64,000 bases of DNA. It comes from Victivallaceae bacterium (lineage in GTDB: Bacteria > Verrucomicrobiota > Lentisphaeria > Victivallales > Victivallaceae). Below the pieces are notes generated by a model. That model searched no databases and had not been told where the DNA came from. It was given only the letters and a program-made list of their open reading frames with translations. The position numbers and the translations under genes are program-made. This document shows positions 26,571-34,780 of this stretch, piece after piece. The stretch covers positions 1 to 64,000 of the forward strand of contig JAEDIJ010000002.1 in assembly GCA_016292515.1 (NCBI GenBank), given 5' to 3'. Every line of letters starts with the position of its first letter. Position 1 is the first letter of the stretch.

Positions 26571-26583
26571 AACGTGATATAGT
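26555..26583 (+). promoter_or_regulatory. Promoter of the AAA+ ATPase gene
   Basis: TTGAAA (26555-26560, inside the palindrome), 17-nt spacer, TATAGT (26578-26583). The overlap suggests the palindrome may act as an operator. Confidence 0.65.
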
Positions 26584-26609
26584 ATTTCCCGACAAAACGG
26601 AGGATACGA

Positions 26610-27770
26610 ATGATTCCGCGCAGCATTACACCCCATTTATTGAGATTGGCGAAACAATTTTCCGTCATCACCATTACCGGACCACGGCAATCGGGAAAAA
26701 CGACGTTGGCAAAGATGTCATTCCCGGATTATGACTATGTCAATTTAGAAGAACCGGAAACTCGTAGTTTCGCGACAGAAGATCCGAAAGGATTTCTCGC
26801 GGATCACTCCGCGCCGCTGATTCTTGACGAAATTCAGCGCGTTCCCGAACTGTTGAGTTACATTCAAGTGCTCGTCGATCAAACTCCGGGACGGGCGCAA
26901 TATATTTTAACCGGCAGTCATCAACCGAAACTCCGCGCCGATGTTACGCAATCATTGGCGGGCAGAACCGGATTGCTGAAACTCCTCCCGTTGTCCATCG
27001 ACGAATTGAATCGGGCAGGACACGTTTTCTCCCGCGATGAATATCTCCATCGCGGATTTCTGCCTAAATTATATCTCTACCCCGACGCCGACGCGACATT
27101 GGAATACAGCAGTTACTATGGCACTTACGTTGAACGCGATGTGCGGCAACTGATCCATTTGCAGCATCAGAGAGAATTTGAAACCTTTATCCGATTACTC
27201 GCCGGGCGGATCGGTCAACTTCTGAATTTGAGCAGTCTTGCCGACGATGTCGGCGTTTCCACTACAACGCTTGCGGAATGGCTCAACGTACTGGAAGCAA
27301 GTTTCATCATTTTCCGGATATATCCGTACTTTGAAAATTTCGGGAAACGTTTAGTCAAAACACCGAAAATCTACTTTTCGGATGTCGGGCTGGCTTCCTG
27401 GTTGCTTGGGATCAACTCTCCTGCTTTGGCAGGCAGAGATCCATTGCTTGGCGGTTTATTTGAAAATATGGTTATCGCCGAAGCGCTCAAAGCGAGATTG
27501 AATGGCGGTGCCGAACCGAATCTTTACTTTTTCCGCGATCAACGCGGTTTTGAAATTGATCTTCTGATTGATGACAACCGGAGAATCTATCCGTTTGAAA
27601 TCAAGGCGGGACGCACTTGTCGAAGCGATTTTGCCGAAAATCTGAAACGTTTTTCCAAAAACGCGCCGCATATACGACCCGGAACGGTCATTTACGCCGG
27701 CGATGCAAAACGCTCCGGATTCATTCCTTTTACGGAAACGGCACAGGCGGTTTCCGCTACCATTCTTTGA
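26610..27770 (+). CDS. AAA+ ATPase with DUF4143 domain
   Basis: A 386-residue protein of the AAA_14/DUF4143 family. Walker A is TGPRQSGKTTLAK (about residue 25-37), Walker B LILDEIQRVPEL, and the sensor region YILTGSHQP. The C-terminal DUF4143 part has FRDQRGFEIDLLI and PFEIKAG, a pattern like PD-(D/E)xK nuclease folds, though activity is unproved. GGAGG precedes the ATG. Base composition is clearly more AT-rich than the neighbours, and two near-identical 39-bp palindromes bracket the gene, so acquisition as a small island is likely. Its biological role is not known. Confidence 0.85.
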   Translation: MIPRSITPHLLRLAKQFSVITITGPRQSGKTTLAKMSFPDYDYVNLEEPETRSFATEDPKGFLADHSAPLILDEIQRVPELLSYIQVLVDQTPGRAQYILTGSHQPKLRADVTQSLAGRTGLLKLLPLSIDELNRAGHVFSRDEYLHRGFLPKLYLYPDADATLEYSSYYGTYVERDVRQLIHLQHQREFETFIRLLAGRIGQLLNLSSLADDVGVSTTTLAEWLNVLEASFIIFRIYPYFENFGKRLVKTPKIYFSDVGLASWLLGINSPALAGRDPLLGGLFENMVIAEALKARLNGGAEPNLYFFRDQRGFEIDLLIDDNRRIYPFEIKAGRTCRSDFAENLKRFSKNAPHIRPGTVIYAGDAKRSGFIPFTETAQAVSATIL

Positions 27771-27807
27771 CCGCACAATACTTAAAACGCACTGCATCTT
27801 CTAAAAT

Positions 27808-27846
27808 TTGTGTAAATTTTCAAGTTGCACTTGAAAATTTACACAA
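27808..27846. repeat. 39-bp palindrome, right of the AAA+ ATPase gene
   Basis: Same 18-bp arms as the copy at 26532-26570, spacer TGC instead of TTA. It begins 38 bp after the ATPase stop codon. Confidence 0.85.
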
Positions 27847-28017
27847 GGCTGTCGCGAAATCATTTGGGGGAGCAACGCCCCGTTTTATCGATATTTCGAC
27901 CTTGCCGAACGCAAGCAACTGCGTTGTCATCCCCTACGGATTTTTACGGACAAAAGCGACATTAACGGACCAAACGGACGCGTCATCATTGCGTGATTTT
28001 GCCTTTATTTCGCCCGT
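27847..28017. other. Gene-free stretch after the ATPase island
   Basis: No gene recognised between the right palindrome and element copy 3. A small GC hairpin followed by TTTT (about 27866-27887) could weakly terminate the ATPase transcript. Confidence 0.4.
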
Positions 28018-28300
28018 GCAGGGCGAGACAAACATCGGCGTGGGAGTGTCGCCCATCAAGCAGTCGGGCGGACGGCGCGCGAAAGCGCGAAGTATTAGCC
28101 CGCGTGGGACGCAGGTCGTTTTGCAGTAACAAAACAGACGAGCCCGCGGAGATTTGCGGGGACATTCGTTTAGAGTGCGGACAAAACGCAAGTTCCGCAA
28201 ATATCTGCGGCAGGTACAGATCCCGCCGGTGGCGGGCGCTTGGGGAGTTGAGAGGGCGCGGCGTGAGCGCCCTCTCATTCCCATCCGGTCGAGATGACGC
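28018..28300 (-). repeat. Dispersed intergenic element, copy 3
   Basis: Reverse-oriented copy with GCGAGACAAACATCGGCGTG, AGCCCGCGTGGGACGCAGG, GGAGATTTGCGGGGACATTC, CGCAAATATCTGCGGCAGG, an ATCCCGCC/GGCGGG hairpin and a GAGGGCGC/GCGCCCTC hairpin. The hairpin end abuts the 3' end of the small minus-strand gene at 28306. Confidence 0.78.
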
Positions 28301-28305
28301 ACCGC

Positions 28306-28542
28306 TTACTTTTCTGCGGCTTCGCGCATCATATCGTGAAATTCTTCGCGGGAAAGGTCGGAGAGGACTTTGCCTTTGCGGTCGAGTTTTTCGTGAAACC
28401 GGATGGTGGTTTCGACCATTTTTTCGTGAGTTTCCTCGGAGCCGCCGACGAGACAGAAATCATCGCCTTTGGTGATCCGTTTGTGGCCGTCCTGATTGTC
28501 GAGACCGAGGCCGAGAAGTACAGCGTTGTTTTTGGGTGTCAT
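28306..28542 (-). CDS. Small conserved-looking protein, function unknown
   Basis: A 78-residue hydrophilic protein starting MTPKNNAVLLGLGLDNQDGH and ending with a charged helix (SREEFHDMMREAAEK). It has no membrane segment and no recognised domain. Codon use matches the neighbours, GCGGAG lies upstream of the ATG, and a promoter is present, so it is probably real. The region GDDFCLVGGSEETHEKMVE suggests a short alpha/beta fold, but no function is offered. Confidence 0.7.
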   Translation of the reverse strand: MTPKNNAVLLGLGLDNQDGHKRITKGDDFCLVGGSEETHEKMVETTIRFHEKLDRKGKVLSDLSREEFHDMMREAAEK

Positions 28543-28560
28543 AAAAAATTCTCCGCATTT

Positions 28561-28588
28561 AATATAGCGGCATTGCGGAAAAAATCAA
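28561..28588 (-). promoter_or_regulatory. Promoter of the 78-residue protein gene
   Basis: Minus strand: TTGATT (28588-28583), 16-nt spacer, TATATT (28566-28561). It overlaps the dinB stop region. Confidence 0.5.
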
Positions 28589-29670
28589 TCGCCTTTGCGC
28601 GGATTGAAGTCAAAATAAAGCTGTTCAAAACGCGGGGCGTCGATGCTGACGAGGTTGGAAAGACCGACGCCGAGGAGTCGGACGGGCTTTCCGGCGAGAT
28701 CGGCTTTGTCGGCGAGGAGGACAGCGCGTCTGCCGAGTTCTTCGCCGCTGGAAATGATTTCAGACAGTGTTTCCGACCGGGTGATGACGCGGAAATCGCC
28801 GAAACGCACTTTGACGGTCAAGGTGCGGCCGAGGAATCCCTGTTTGAGAGTGCGACGCATCACTTTGCGGCTGAGGGTGCGTAAAACGACGTTGATCTTG
28901 CGCCGGTCGGCGGTATCGCTGGACAAAGTCGTTTCGCGGCTGATCGATTTGGGGTCGCCCGCCGGCTCGACGGGACGATCGTCGATGCCGCGCACGATGT
29001 CGTAGTAGAAATCTCCCGCCTTGCCGAAAAGGGCGTGGAGGGTTTCGCGCGGCATCTGCCGTAATTCGCGACCCGTTTTGATGTTGAACTGGGCGAGTTT
29101 TTTCGCCGAAACTTCGCCGATGCCGTGAAAACGCGCGATGGGCAGCGCGTCGAGAAAGCGCGGAGCATCCTCCGGCGTGATGACGGTAAGCCCTGCCGGT
29201 TTGCGGTAGTCCGAGGCGACTTTGGCGAGAAATTTGTTGTAGGAGATCCCCGCCGACGCGGTCAGATGGGTGCGCAGAAAAATTTCCCGTTGGAGATATT
29301 CGGCGATGCGCGTCGCCGAGTTGCGGCGCAGACGGTTTTCCGTGACGTCGAGATAACATTCATCGATCGAGACCGGTTCGACGAGGTCGGTGACGGAAAG
29401 AAACAGTTCTCTTGTTTGAAGACTTGCCGATTGGTAGCGGCGGAAATCCGGTTCGATCAGCGTCGCCTGCGGACAGAGACGCAACGCCGTCGCCGTCGGC
29501 ATTGCGGAATGGACGCCGAAAGCGCGCGCCTCGTAACTGCACGTCGAAACGACGCCGCGCCGCTTGGGACTGCCGCCGACGATGACGGGTTTGCCGCGCA
29601 ATTCCGGACGGTCGCGCTGTTCGACCGAAGCGAAAAAGGCGTCCATATCGATGTGAATGATCTTTCTCAT
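28585..29670 (-). CDS. dinB: DNA polymerase IV (DinB, Y family)
   Basis: A 361-residue Y-family polymerase for translesion synthesis. Catalytic motifs are IHIDMDAFFASVEQRDRPEL at the N-terminus and EPVSIDECYLDVT (about residue 100). Fingers and thumb marks include CSYEARAFGVHSAMP and ASAGISYNKFLAKVASDYRKPAG. The little-finger domain is full length. The C-terminus lacks an obvious QLxLF-type clamp-binding motif, although FEQLYFDFNP may serve. Start ATG 29670 opens directly with the family motif. Confidence 0.95.
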   Translation of the reverse strand: MRKIIHIDMDAFFASVEQRDRPELRGKPVIVGGSPKRRGVVSTCSYEARAFGVHSAMPTATALRLCPQATLIEPDFRRYQSASLQTRELFLSVTDLVEPVSIDECYLDVTENRLRRNSATRIAEYLQREIFLRTHLTASAGISYNKFLAKVASDYRKPAGLTVITPEDAPRFLDALPIARFHGIGEVSAKKLAQFNIKTGRELRQMPRETLHALFGKAGDFYYDIVRGIDDRPVEPAGDPKSISRETTLSSDTADRRKINVVLRTLSRKVMRRTLKQGFLGRTLTVKVRFGDFRVITRSETLSEIISSGEELGRRAVLLADKADLAGKPVRLLGVGLSNLVSIDAPRFEQLYFDFNPRKGD

Positions 29671-29677
29671 AATGAAA

Positions 29678-29705
29678 AATATACTTTCTCCGCGCCGTTT
29701 TTCAA
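29678..29705 (-). promoter_or_regulatory. Promoter of dinB
   Basis: Minus strand: TTGAAA (29705-29700), 16-nt spacer, TATATT (29683-29678). It ends 8 bp before the start codon, implying a very short leader. Confidence 0.5.
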
Positions 29706-29716
29706 GGGCATCATGC

Positions 29717-29745
29717 TTGAAAAAAGTCCGCTATTATGGTATTTT
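29717..29745 (+). promoter_or_regulatory. Promoter of ychF
   Basis: TTGAAA (29717-29722), 17-nt spacer, TATTTT (29740-29745). Divergent from the dinB promoter. Confidence 0.65.
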
Positions 29746-29800
29746 ATATCTCCTGACGAAAAAGTTTTCCAATACCTATATAATATAAGGATCGTTTCTC

Positions 29801-30901
29801 ATGAGTTTTTCCTGCGGCTTTGTCGGTCTGCCCAACGTCGGCAAATCGACGCTTTTCAACGCGTTGAGCAAAGGCGGCGCCGAAGCGGCGAACTTCCCTT
29901 TCTGCACGATCGAACCCAACACCGGCATCGTGCCCGTCCCCGATGAAAGACTTGAAGTTCTGGCGAAACTGGAAAATTCCGGCAGGATCGTCCCGTCGAC
30001 GCTGAAATTCATCGACATCGCAGGGCTGGTGCGCGGCGCAAGTCAGGGGCAGGGGCTCGGCAACCAGTTCCTCGGTCATATCCGTACCGTCGACGCCGTC
30101 GCTCACGTCGTGCGGCTCTTTTCCGACAGCGACGTCGTCCACGTCGACGGCAAACTCGACCCGGTGAACGATTTGGATACGATCTTCACCGAATTGATGC
30201 TCGCCGATCTCGACGTGATGGAGAAGCGGCGCGATCGCGCGCATAAAATGGCGCGCACGCTTGATGCCGATGCGAAATTTGAGTATGAATTAGTCCTCGA
30301 TTTCTACAAACAGCTTTCCGAAGCGAAAATTCCCGAGTACGACAAAGAGGACGAGCGGACGGTGAAACTTGTCGAAAGTTTCGGATTGCTCTGCATCAAA
30401 CCGAGTTTCATCTGCGCCAACATCAGTGACGATCAGCTCGCCGGTTTCGGCAAGGACGACGCTTCCCGGCGGTTGCTCGATTACGCTGCCGCGCGCAAAC
30501 TCGAAGTCGTGCCCGTTTGCGCGAAACTGGAAGATGAACTCGGCAAACTTGAACCGGATGAAGCGAAACTTTTTATGGACGATCTCGGCATCACCTCCTC
30601 CGGCTTGGACAAAGTCGTCAAGACCGGTTACCGCTTGCTGAATTACCTCACCTTTTTCACCGCCGGGGAAATGGAAAGCCGCGCCTGGACGGTCGTCAAC
30701 GGCGCGACCGCGCCCGAAGCCGCCGGCAAGATCCACACCGATATGTGCCGCGGATTCATCCGTATGGAAACTGTTTCCTATCAGGATATGGTCGATTGCG
30801 GCGGCTGGTACAAAGCCCAGCAATCGGGCAAACTCCGCATCGAGGGCAAGGATTACGTGATGCAGGACGGCGACGTGATCCACGTCCGCTTCTCGGTGTA
30901 G
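29801..30901 (+). CDS. ychF: Ribosome-associated ATPase YchF (OLA1 family)
   Basis: A 366-residue Obg-like P-loop protein. G1 is GLPNVGKSTLFNAL, the switch region NFPFCTIEPN, and G3 DIAGLVRGASQGQGLGN. The G4 position reads CANIS rather than NKxD, which fits the ATP preference of this family. A coiled-coil insertion (about 130-200) and the C-terminal TGS domain (GWYKAQQSGKLRIEGKDYVMQDGDVIHVRF) complete it. AAGGA precedes the ATG. It binds ribosomes and is tied to stress responses in other bacteria. Confidence 0.95.
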   Translation: MSFSCGFVGLPNVGKSTLFNALSKGGAEAANFPFCTIEPNTGIVPVPDERLEVLAKLENSGRIVPSTLKFIDIAGLVRGASQGQGLGNQFLGHIRTVDAVAHVVRLFSDSDVVHVDGKLDPVNDLDTIFTELMLADLDVMEKRRDRAHKMARTLDADAKFEYELVLDFYKQLSEAKIPEYDKEDERTVKLVESFGLLCIKPSFICANISDDQLAGFGKDDASRRLLDYAAARKLEVVPVCAKLEDELGKLEPDEAKLFMDDLGITSSGLDKVVKTGYRLLNYLTFFTAGEMESRAWTVVNGATAPEAAGKIHTDMCRGFIRMETVSYQDMVDCGGWYKAQQSGKLRIEGKDYVMQDGDVIHVRFSV

Positions 30902-30934
30902 AAGCGTTTCACGCAACTGCATTTTTGTGAAAAA

Positions 30935-31010
30935 CGGCACTTTTCTCTTTATGTGCCGTCGGAAAACCCGTTTTTTGCCCCTTTTTTTGGCGATAAACGG
31001 GGTTTTTCGT
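30935..31010 (+). terminator. Terminator region downstream of ychF
   Basis: Two hairpins: ACGGCAC/GTGCCGT (about 30935-30960), then CCCGTTT/AAACGGG followed by TTTTT (about 30967-31010). It separates ychF from the ribosomal-protein leader. Confidence 0.65.
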
Positions 31011-31042
31011 TAAAAAAACGCAAAAAAAGTTGCATTTTGTGC

Positions 31043-31071
31043 TTGCGAAAACGCGATTTCGGGGGTATTTT
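31043..31071 (+). promoter_or_regulatory. Promoter of the ribosomal-protein operon
   Basis: TTGCGA (31043-31048), 17-nt spacer, TATTTT (31066-31071). It predicts a leader of about 350 nt before rplV. Confidence 0.65.
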
Positions 31072-31077
31072 ATAAAA

Positions 31078-31425
31078 CTATCATAGTGAAAAAATGTTTT
31101 TCACTGGTGGTGATGACGCTTTTTATCGTAGCGAAAACGGCATCGGAAAGTAAAAAAATCGAATCTGGTGATGCAAAGGATTCGGTTTTTTCCTTTCCGA
31201 TGAGGTTTGATGAAAAGCGCCGGTCGTTGGTTCGACAGTGCAATTTGCGGGGCCGAATTCGAGTTGATTGGAAGCGACCCGCCGGCGGATCCGGACTTGA
31301 TTGTGCGAATTTCAAGTTCAAAAAGATCTGCCGGTCGGAGGGAAGTCGTTGAAAAGAAACGAGGGCGAGGCTCCCGGCGAGGCGGCAGGGAAGGCCGTTT
31401 CGCGGATTACAACAGGAAACCGATT
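31078..31425 (+). ncRNA. Structured 5' leader of the ribosomal-protein operon
   Basis: No credible gene lies here. A 9-bp stem with an ATG loop (31085-31105) is at the very 5' end. A long stem follows at 31141-31202: CATCGGAAAG pairs with CTTTCCGATG, then an A-run with a T-run, then CGAATC with GATTCG, about 24 pairs closing a 13-nt loop. Such leaders in other bacteria mediate feedback by a ribosomal protein. That role here is inferred. Confidence 0.55.
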
Positions 31426-31755
31426 ATGGAAGTTAGAGCATTGACTAAAAATGTGCGTATTTCTCCGGAAAAGGCGCGTCAGGTTTCGCGTCTGATCCAG
31501 GGAAAGAGCGTGGTCGAGGCGCTGGCGATCGTCGATTTGAGCCCCCGCAAGGCGGCGGCGCTGATCGGCAAGACCCTGCGCTCTGCGGTCGCCAACGCCG
31601 AAAACAACAGCGACGTCAATCGTCAGGCGCTGACCGTCAAGGCGGCGCTCGTCAGTCCGGGACCGATCATTAAGCGGTTCCGCCCGAAGGCGCGCGGTTC
31701 GGCGGGCAGGATCCGGAAACGGACCAGCCATCTGGAAGTCGTTTTGACCGATTAA
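31426..31755 (+). CDS. rplV: 50S ribosomal protein L22
   Basis: L22 (109 residues) lines the exit tunnel of the large subunit. It shows RALTKNVRISPEKARQVSRLI near the start and IKRFRPKARGSAGRIRKRTSHL near the end, both family hallmarks. ATG 31426 is preceded by AGGAAA. It is the first gene of this cluster; rpsS, which normally precedes it, is absent, so the S10 operon is split before this point. Confidence 0.95.
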   Translation: MEVRALTKNVRISPEKARQVSRLIQGKSVVEALAIVDLSPRKAAALIGKTLRSAVANAENNSDVNRQALTVKAALVSPGPIIKRFRPKARGSAGRIRKRTSHLEVVLTD

Positions 31756-31775
31756 TCAACAAAAGGGAATTGATC

Positions 31776-32483
31776 GTGGGACAAAAAGTTAATCCGATCG
31801 GATTGAGAACCGCCCTTACCCGCAATTGGGAATCGCGCTGGTTCGCCGACAAAAAAGTCGACGGCCGCACCCAGTTCGGAGATTGGCTCCATGAAGATTT
31901 GGCGATCCGGAGTTTCATCAAATCGAAGTTCGCCTCGGCGGCGATCGCCCGTATTCAGATCGAGCGTTTCGCCAACCGCGTGCGTGTGACGATTTCCTCC
32001 GCTCGCCCCGGGGTGCTCATCGGTAAGAAGGGCGCCGAATTGGATGCGTTGCGCGGCGATGTCGCCAAGCTCGCTCCGGGAAAAGAGGTCTTTGTCGACG
32101 TCAGCGAATTGCGCCGCGCCGAAACCAACGCTCAGCTGGTTGCCGAAAGCATCGCTCAGCAGTTGGAGCGTCGTATCGGCTTCCGCCGTGCGATGAAACG
32201 CGCCATCCAGTCCGCTATGGATATGGGTGCCGACGGGATCAAGATCAACTGCGCCGGACGTCTGGGCGGGGCTGAACTCGCTCGCGAGGAGCAGTACAAG
32301 GAAGGTCGTGTGCCGCTGCACACGTTGCGTGCCAACATCGACTACGGTTTTACCGAGGCGAATACGACTGCCGGCAAGATCGGCGTCAAGGTTTGGATTT
32401 GTCATAAGGACTCTGCGGAGGAAGAAGATCATGCCGTTAATGCCAAAAAGAGTAAAGTACAGAAAGGTTCAGCGCGGAAGTAA
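31776..32483 (+). CDS. rpsC: 30S ribosomal protein S3
   Basis: S3 (235 residues) binds the 3' domain of 16S rRNA at the mRNA entry site. VGQKVNPIGLR opens the protein from a GTG start at 31776 with AAAAGGGA upstream. The KH motif VLIGKKGAELDALRGDV and MGADGIKINCAGRLGGAE are clear. The C-terminus beyond GVKVWICHKD is a lysine-rich tail encoded in a 53-bp overlap with rplP. Confidence 0.95.
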   Translation: MGQKVNPIGLRTALTRNWESRWFADKKVDGRTQFGDWLHEDLAIRSFIKSKFASAAIARIQIERFANRVRVTISSARPGVLIGKKGAELDALRGDVAKLAPGKEVFVDVSELRRAETNAQLVAESIAQQLERRIGFRRAMKRAIQSAMDMGADGIKINCAGRLGGAELAREEQYKEGRVPLHTLRANIDYGFTEANTTAGKIGVKVWICHKDSAEEEDHAVNAKKSKVQKGSARK

Positions 32484-32844
32484 CGCCGGTCTCGCGACGA
32501 CCAACAATAAGTTGGACTTCGGAGAATACGCGTTGCAGTCGTTGACCCGCGGGTACGTTACCAACAATCAGATCGAAGCTGCGCGTGTGGCGATCAACCG
32601 TCACCTGAAACGTCGCGGCAAAGTGTGGATCCGTCTTTTCCCTTTCCGCAGCTTCACCAAGAAGCCGTTGGAAGTCCGTATGGGCAAGGGAAAGGGCGCT
32701 GTCGAAGGCTGGGTCGCTCCGGTTCTGCCCGGGCGCGTGCTTTTCGAGGTTTCCGGTTGCAGCGAAGCCGTGGCGAAAGAGGCGATGAGCCGCGCCGCCA
32801 ACAAGCTTTGCCTGCGTTGTAAATTCCTGTCCCGTGAAGCGTAG
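32431..32844 (+). CDS. rplP: 50S ribosomal protein L16
   Basis: L16 (137 residues) sits near the A-site and peptidyl-transferase centre. MPLMPKRVKYRKVQRG and RMGKGKGAVEGWVAPVLPGRVLFEV are diagnostic. Its ATG and GGAGG ribosome site lie inside the end of rpsC, so translation of the two is linked. Confidence 0.96.
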   Translation: MPLMPKRVKYRKVQRGSNAGLATTNNKLDFGEYALQSLTRGYVTNNQIEAARVAINRHLKRRGKVWIRLFPFRSFTKKPLEVRMGKGKGAVEGWVAPVLPGRVLFEVSGCSEAVAKEAMSRAANKLCLRCKFLSREA

Positions 32845-32855
32845 GAGTAGGAATC

Positions 32856-33062
32856 ATGGAAAACAAAGCGATTAAAGAACTCACCGACGTCGAATTGGCG
32901 GCGAAGATCGCCGAATTGCGTCGTGAGAAGTTGAATCTCAAGATTCAGTCCCGCACCGGGCAGTTGGAAAAGACCGCCCACGTCCGCGAGGTTCGCCGCG
33001 ATATCGCGCGTTGCCTCACCGAGACCACGGCGCGGGCGGCGAAAGCCGAGGTGGCAAAATGA
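32856..33062 (+). CDS. rpmC: 50S ribosomal protein L29
   Basis: L29 (68 residues), a two-helix protein at the exit tunnel near the SRP and trigger-factor docking site. KELTDVELAAKIAELRREKLNLKIQ and VREVRRDIAR fit the family. The stop overlaps the rpsQ start (ATGA). Confidence 0.93.
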   Translation: MENKAIKELTDVELAAKIAELRREKLNLKIQSRTGQLEKTAHVREVRRDIARCLTETTARAAKAEVAK

Positions 33063-33337
33063 GTGAAGAAAAAGTCGTTTCCCGCGGCAACCGCAAGGAG
33101 CGGGTCGGCATCGTCGTCAGCGACAAGCAGGACAAGACCATCGTCGTCAAAGTCGAGCGTCGCACGACCCATCCGCTCTATCACAAGGTCGTCAAGATCA
33201 GCAAGAAATTTGCCGCTCATGACGAGAAGAACGAGGCGAAAGCCGGCGATACCGTCCGTATCGTCGAGACCCGCCCGATGAGCCGTAACAAGCGTTGGCG
33301 TTTGCTTGAAATCATCAGCCGCGCCGTGCAAGAGTAA
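33059..33337 (+). CDS. rpsQ: 30S ribosomal protein S17
   Basis: S17 (92 residues), an OB-fold protein that binds the 5' domain of 16S rRNA. ERVGIVVSDKQDKTIVVKVERR and HDEKNEAKAGDTVRIVETRPMS are the family signatures. It starts within the rpmC stop. Confidence 0.95.
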   Translation: MSEEKVVSRGNRKERVGIVVSDKQDKTIVVKVERRTTHPLYHKVVKISKKFAAHDEKNEAKAGDTVRIVETRPMSRNKRWRLLEIISRAVQE

Positions 33338-33355
33338 CATCAGGGAGAATACACT

Positions 33356-33721
33356 ATGATTCAGATGCAGAGTATTCTGGATGTTGCCGACAACTCCGGC
33401 GCCAAGTCGCTGTTGACGATCACCGTGCTCGGGCAGAGCCGCAAGTTCGCCCGCATCGGCGACATCGTCAGCTGCGCGGTCGAGGAAGCTCTCCCCGACG
33501 GCACCGTCAAGCGTCGTCAGCGCGTCAAGGCGGTCATCGTCCGCACCAAGAGCAAGATCCGTCGTCCCGATGGTTCCTACTTGTGCTTCGACGACAACGC
33601 CGCCGTGATTATCGACAAGGACAAGAATCCGGTCGGTACTCGTATTTTCGGACCTGTCGCGCGTGAATTGCGCGATAAGGATTTCATCAAGATCATTTCG
33701 CTGGCGCCGGAGGTGCTGTAA
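33356..33721 (+). CDS. rplN: 50S ribosomal protein L14
   Basis: L14 (121 residues) lies at the subunit interface and contacts 16S helix 14. MIQMQSILDVADNSGAK and GTRIFGPVARELRDKDFIKIISLAPEVL match the family end to end. GGGAG precedes the ATG. Confidence 0.96.
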   Translation: MIQMQSILDVADNSGAKSLLTITVLGQSRKFARIGDIVSCAVEEALPDGTVKRRQRVKAVIVRTKSKIRRPDGSYLCFDDNAAVIIDKDKNPVGTRIFGPVARELRDKDFIKIISLAPEVL

Positions 33722-33722
33722 T

Positions 33723-34028
33723 ATGAAAAAGTATCATGTCTGCAAAGGCGACAGCGTCAAAGTGATTGCCGGCAACTTCAAAGGTGCCGAAGCCACGATT
33801 AAGGCGATGTTGTCCGACAAGGATCGCGTCGTGCTGGAAATCGCCGGCGAAGCCCCCTGCAAGCTCGGCAAGCGCACGCTGAAAAAGAGCCGCACCAACC
33901 CCAACGGCGGTATGGTGGAGCGTTCGGTTTCGGTGCACGTTTCCAACGTCGCACTGACCGAAGCGGGCAAAAAGGCCAAGGCCGAAGCCAAGGCGGCGCG
34001 TGACGCCAAAAAGGATGGAGCCAAGTAA
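33723..34028 (+). CDS. rplX: 50S ribosomal protein L24
   Basis: L24 (101 residues), an early assembly protein with a KOW motif (KGDSVKVIAGNFKGAEATIKAM). The C-terminal 20 residues are a Lys/Ala-rich tail. It starts 1 nt after rplN ends. Confidence 0.94.
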   Translation: MKKYHVCKGDSVKVIAGNFKGAEATIKAMLSDKDRVVLEIAGEAPCKLGKRTLKKSRTNPNGGMVERSVSVHVSNVALTEAGKKAKAEAKAARDAKKDGAK

Positions 34029-34030
34029 AA

Positions 34031-34567
34031 ATGCCTGATATGAAGAAAAAGTATACCGAAGAGGTTCGTTCGGCGCTCGCCGCGAAACTCGGAATCACCA
34101 ACGTGATGCAGATTCCGAAGTTGAGCAAGATCGTCATTTCGACCGGTATCTCTTCGTCGATGGAGCGTGACGCTTTCGCCGAAGCCAAAAAGCACATCGG
34201 CGCGATGGCGGGTCAGGAACCTGTCATCACCAAGGCGAAAAAGAACGTCGCCAACTTCAAACTCCGCGTCGGTATGAATGTGGGCGTGATGGTCACGCTC
34301 CGCGGCAACCGTATGTACGAGTTTCTCGATCGTTTCGTCCACAACGCCCTGCCGCGTATCCGCGACTTCCGCGGAGTTCCCCGCAAGGGCTTTGACGGCG
34401 TCGGCAACTACAACATCGGCATTTCCGACCTCTCGGTCTTCACCGAAGTCGATGCCGACAAGTTGAAGTATCCGCTCGGCGTGAACATTACGATGGTCAC
34501 CACCGCCAAAACGGATGATGCGGCGCGTGAACTGCTCACGATGATGGAAGTTCCGTTTGGGGAGTAG
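34031..34567 (+). CDS. rplE: 50S ribosomal protein L5
   Basis: L5 (178 residues) binds 5S rRNA and the P-site tRNA. KIVISTGISSS, AGQEPVITKAKKNVANFKLR and LPRIRDFRGVPRKGFDGVGNYNIGI are diagnostic. Spacing of 2 nt to rplX suggests coupling. Confidence 0.96.
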   Translation: MPDMKKKYTEEVRSALAAKLGITNVMQIPKLSKIVISTGISSSMERDAFAEAKKHIGAMAGQEPVITKAKKNVANFKLRVGMNVGVMVTLRGNRMYEFLDRFVHNALPRIRDFRGVPRKGFDGVGNYNIGISDLSVFTEVDADKLKYPLGVNITMVTTAKTDDAARELLTMMEVPFGE

Positions 34568-34574
34568 AGTAATT

Positions 34575-34760
34575 ATGGCGAAACTCAGTTTGATGGTCAA
34601 GGCTGCCCGTCCGAATAAATTCGCGGTCCGCAACTACACGCGCTGCAAAGCGTGCGGTCGTCCGCGTGCTTATATCGGCAAATTCCAGCTTTGTCGTATT
34701 TGTTTCCGCGAACTGGCGTCCAAGGGGCAGATCCCCGGCGTGACCAAGGCCAGTTGGTAA
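34575..34760 (+). CDS. rpsN: 30S ribosomal protein S14, zinc-binding type
   Basis: S14 (61 residues) of the short type Z. CKACGRPRAYIGKFQLCRICF gives the CxxC...CxxC zinc site. This is the ancestral form rather than the longer zinc-free form. GGAGTAGAG upstream serves as ribosome site. Confidence 0.95.
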   Translation: MAKLSLMVKAARPNKFAVRNYTRCKACGRPRAYIGKFQLCRICFRELASKGQIPGVTKASW

Positions 34761-34780
34761 TCGGAAGGGAGACTTTAATT

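Noticed and set aside
31086..31352. 88-codon frame in the ribosomal leader (MKKCFSLVVMTLF...)
   Set aside because: The start region coincides with a 9-bp stem-loop, the frame crosses the long leader hairpin, and the C-terminal part is not protein-like. Treated as leader RNA.
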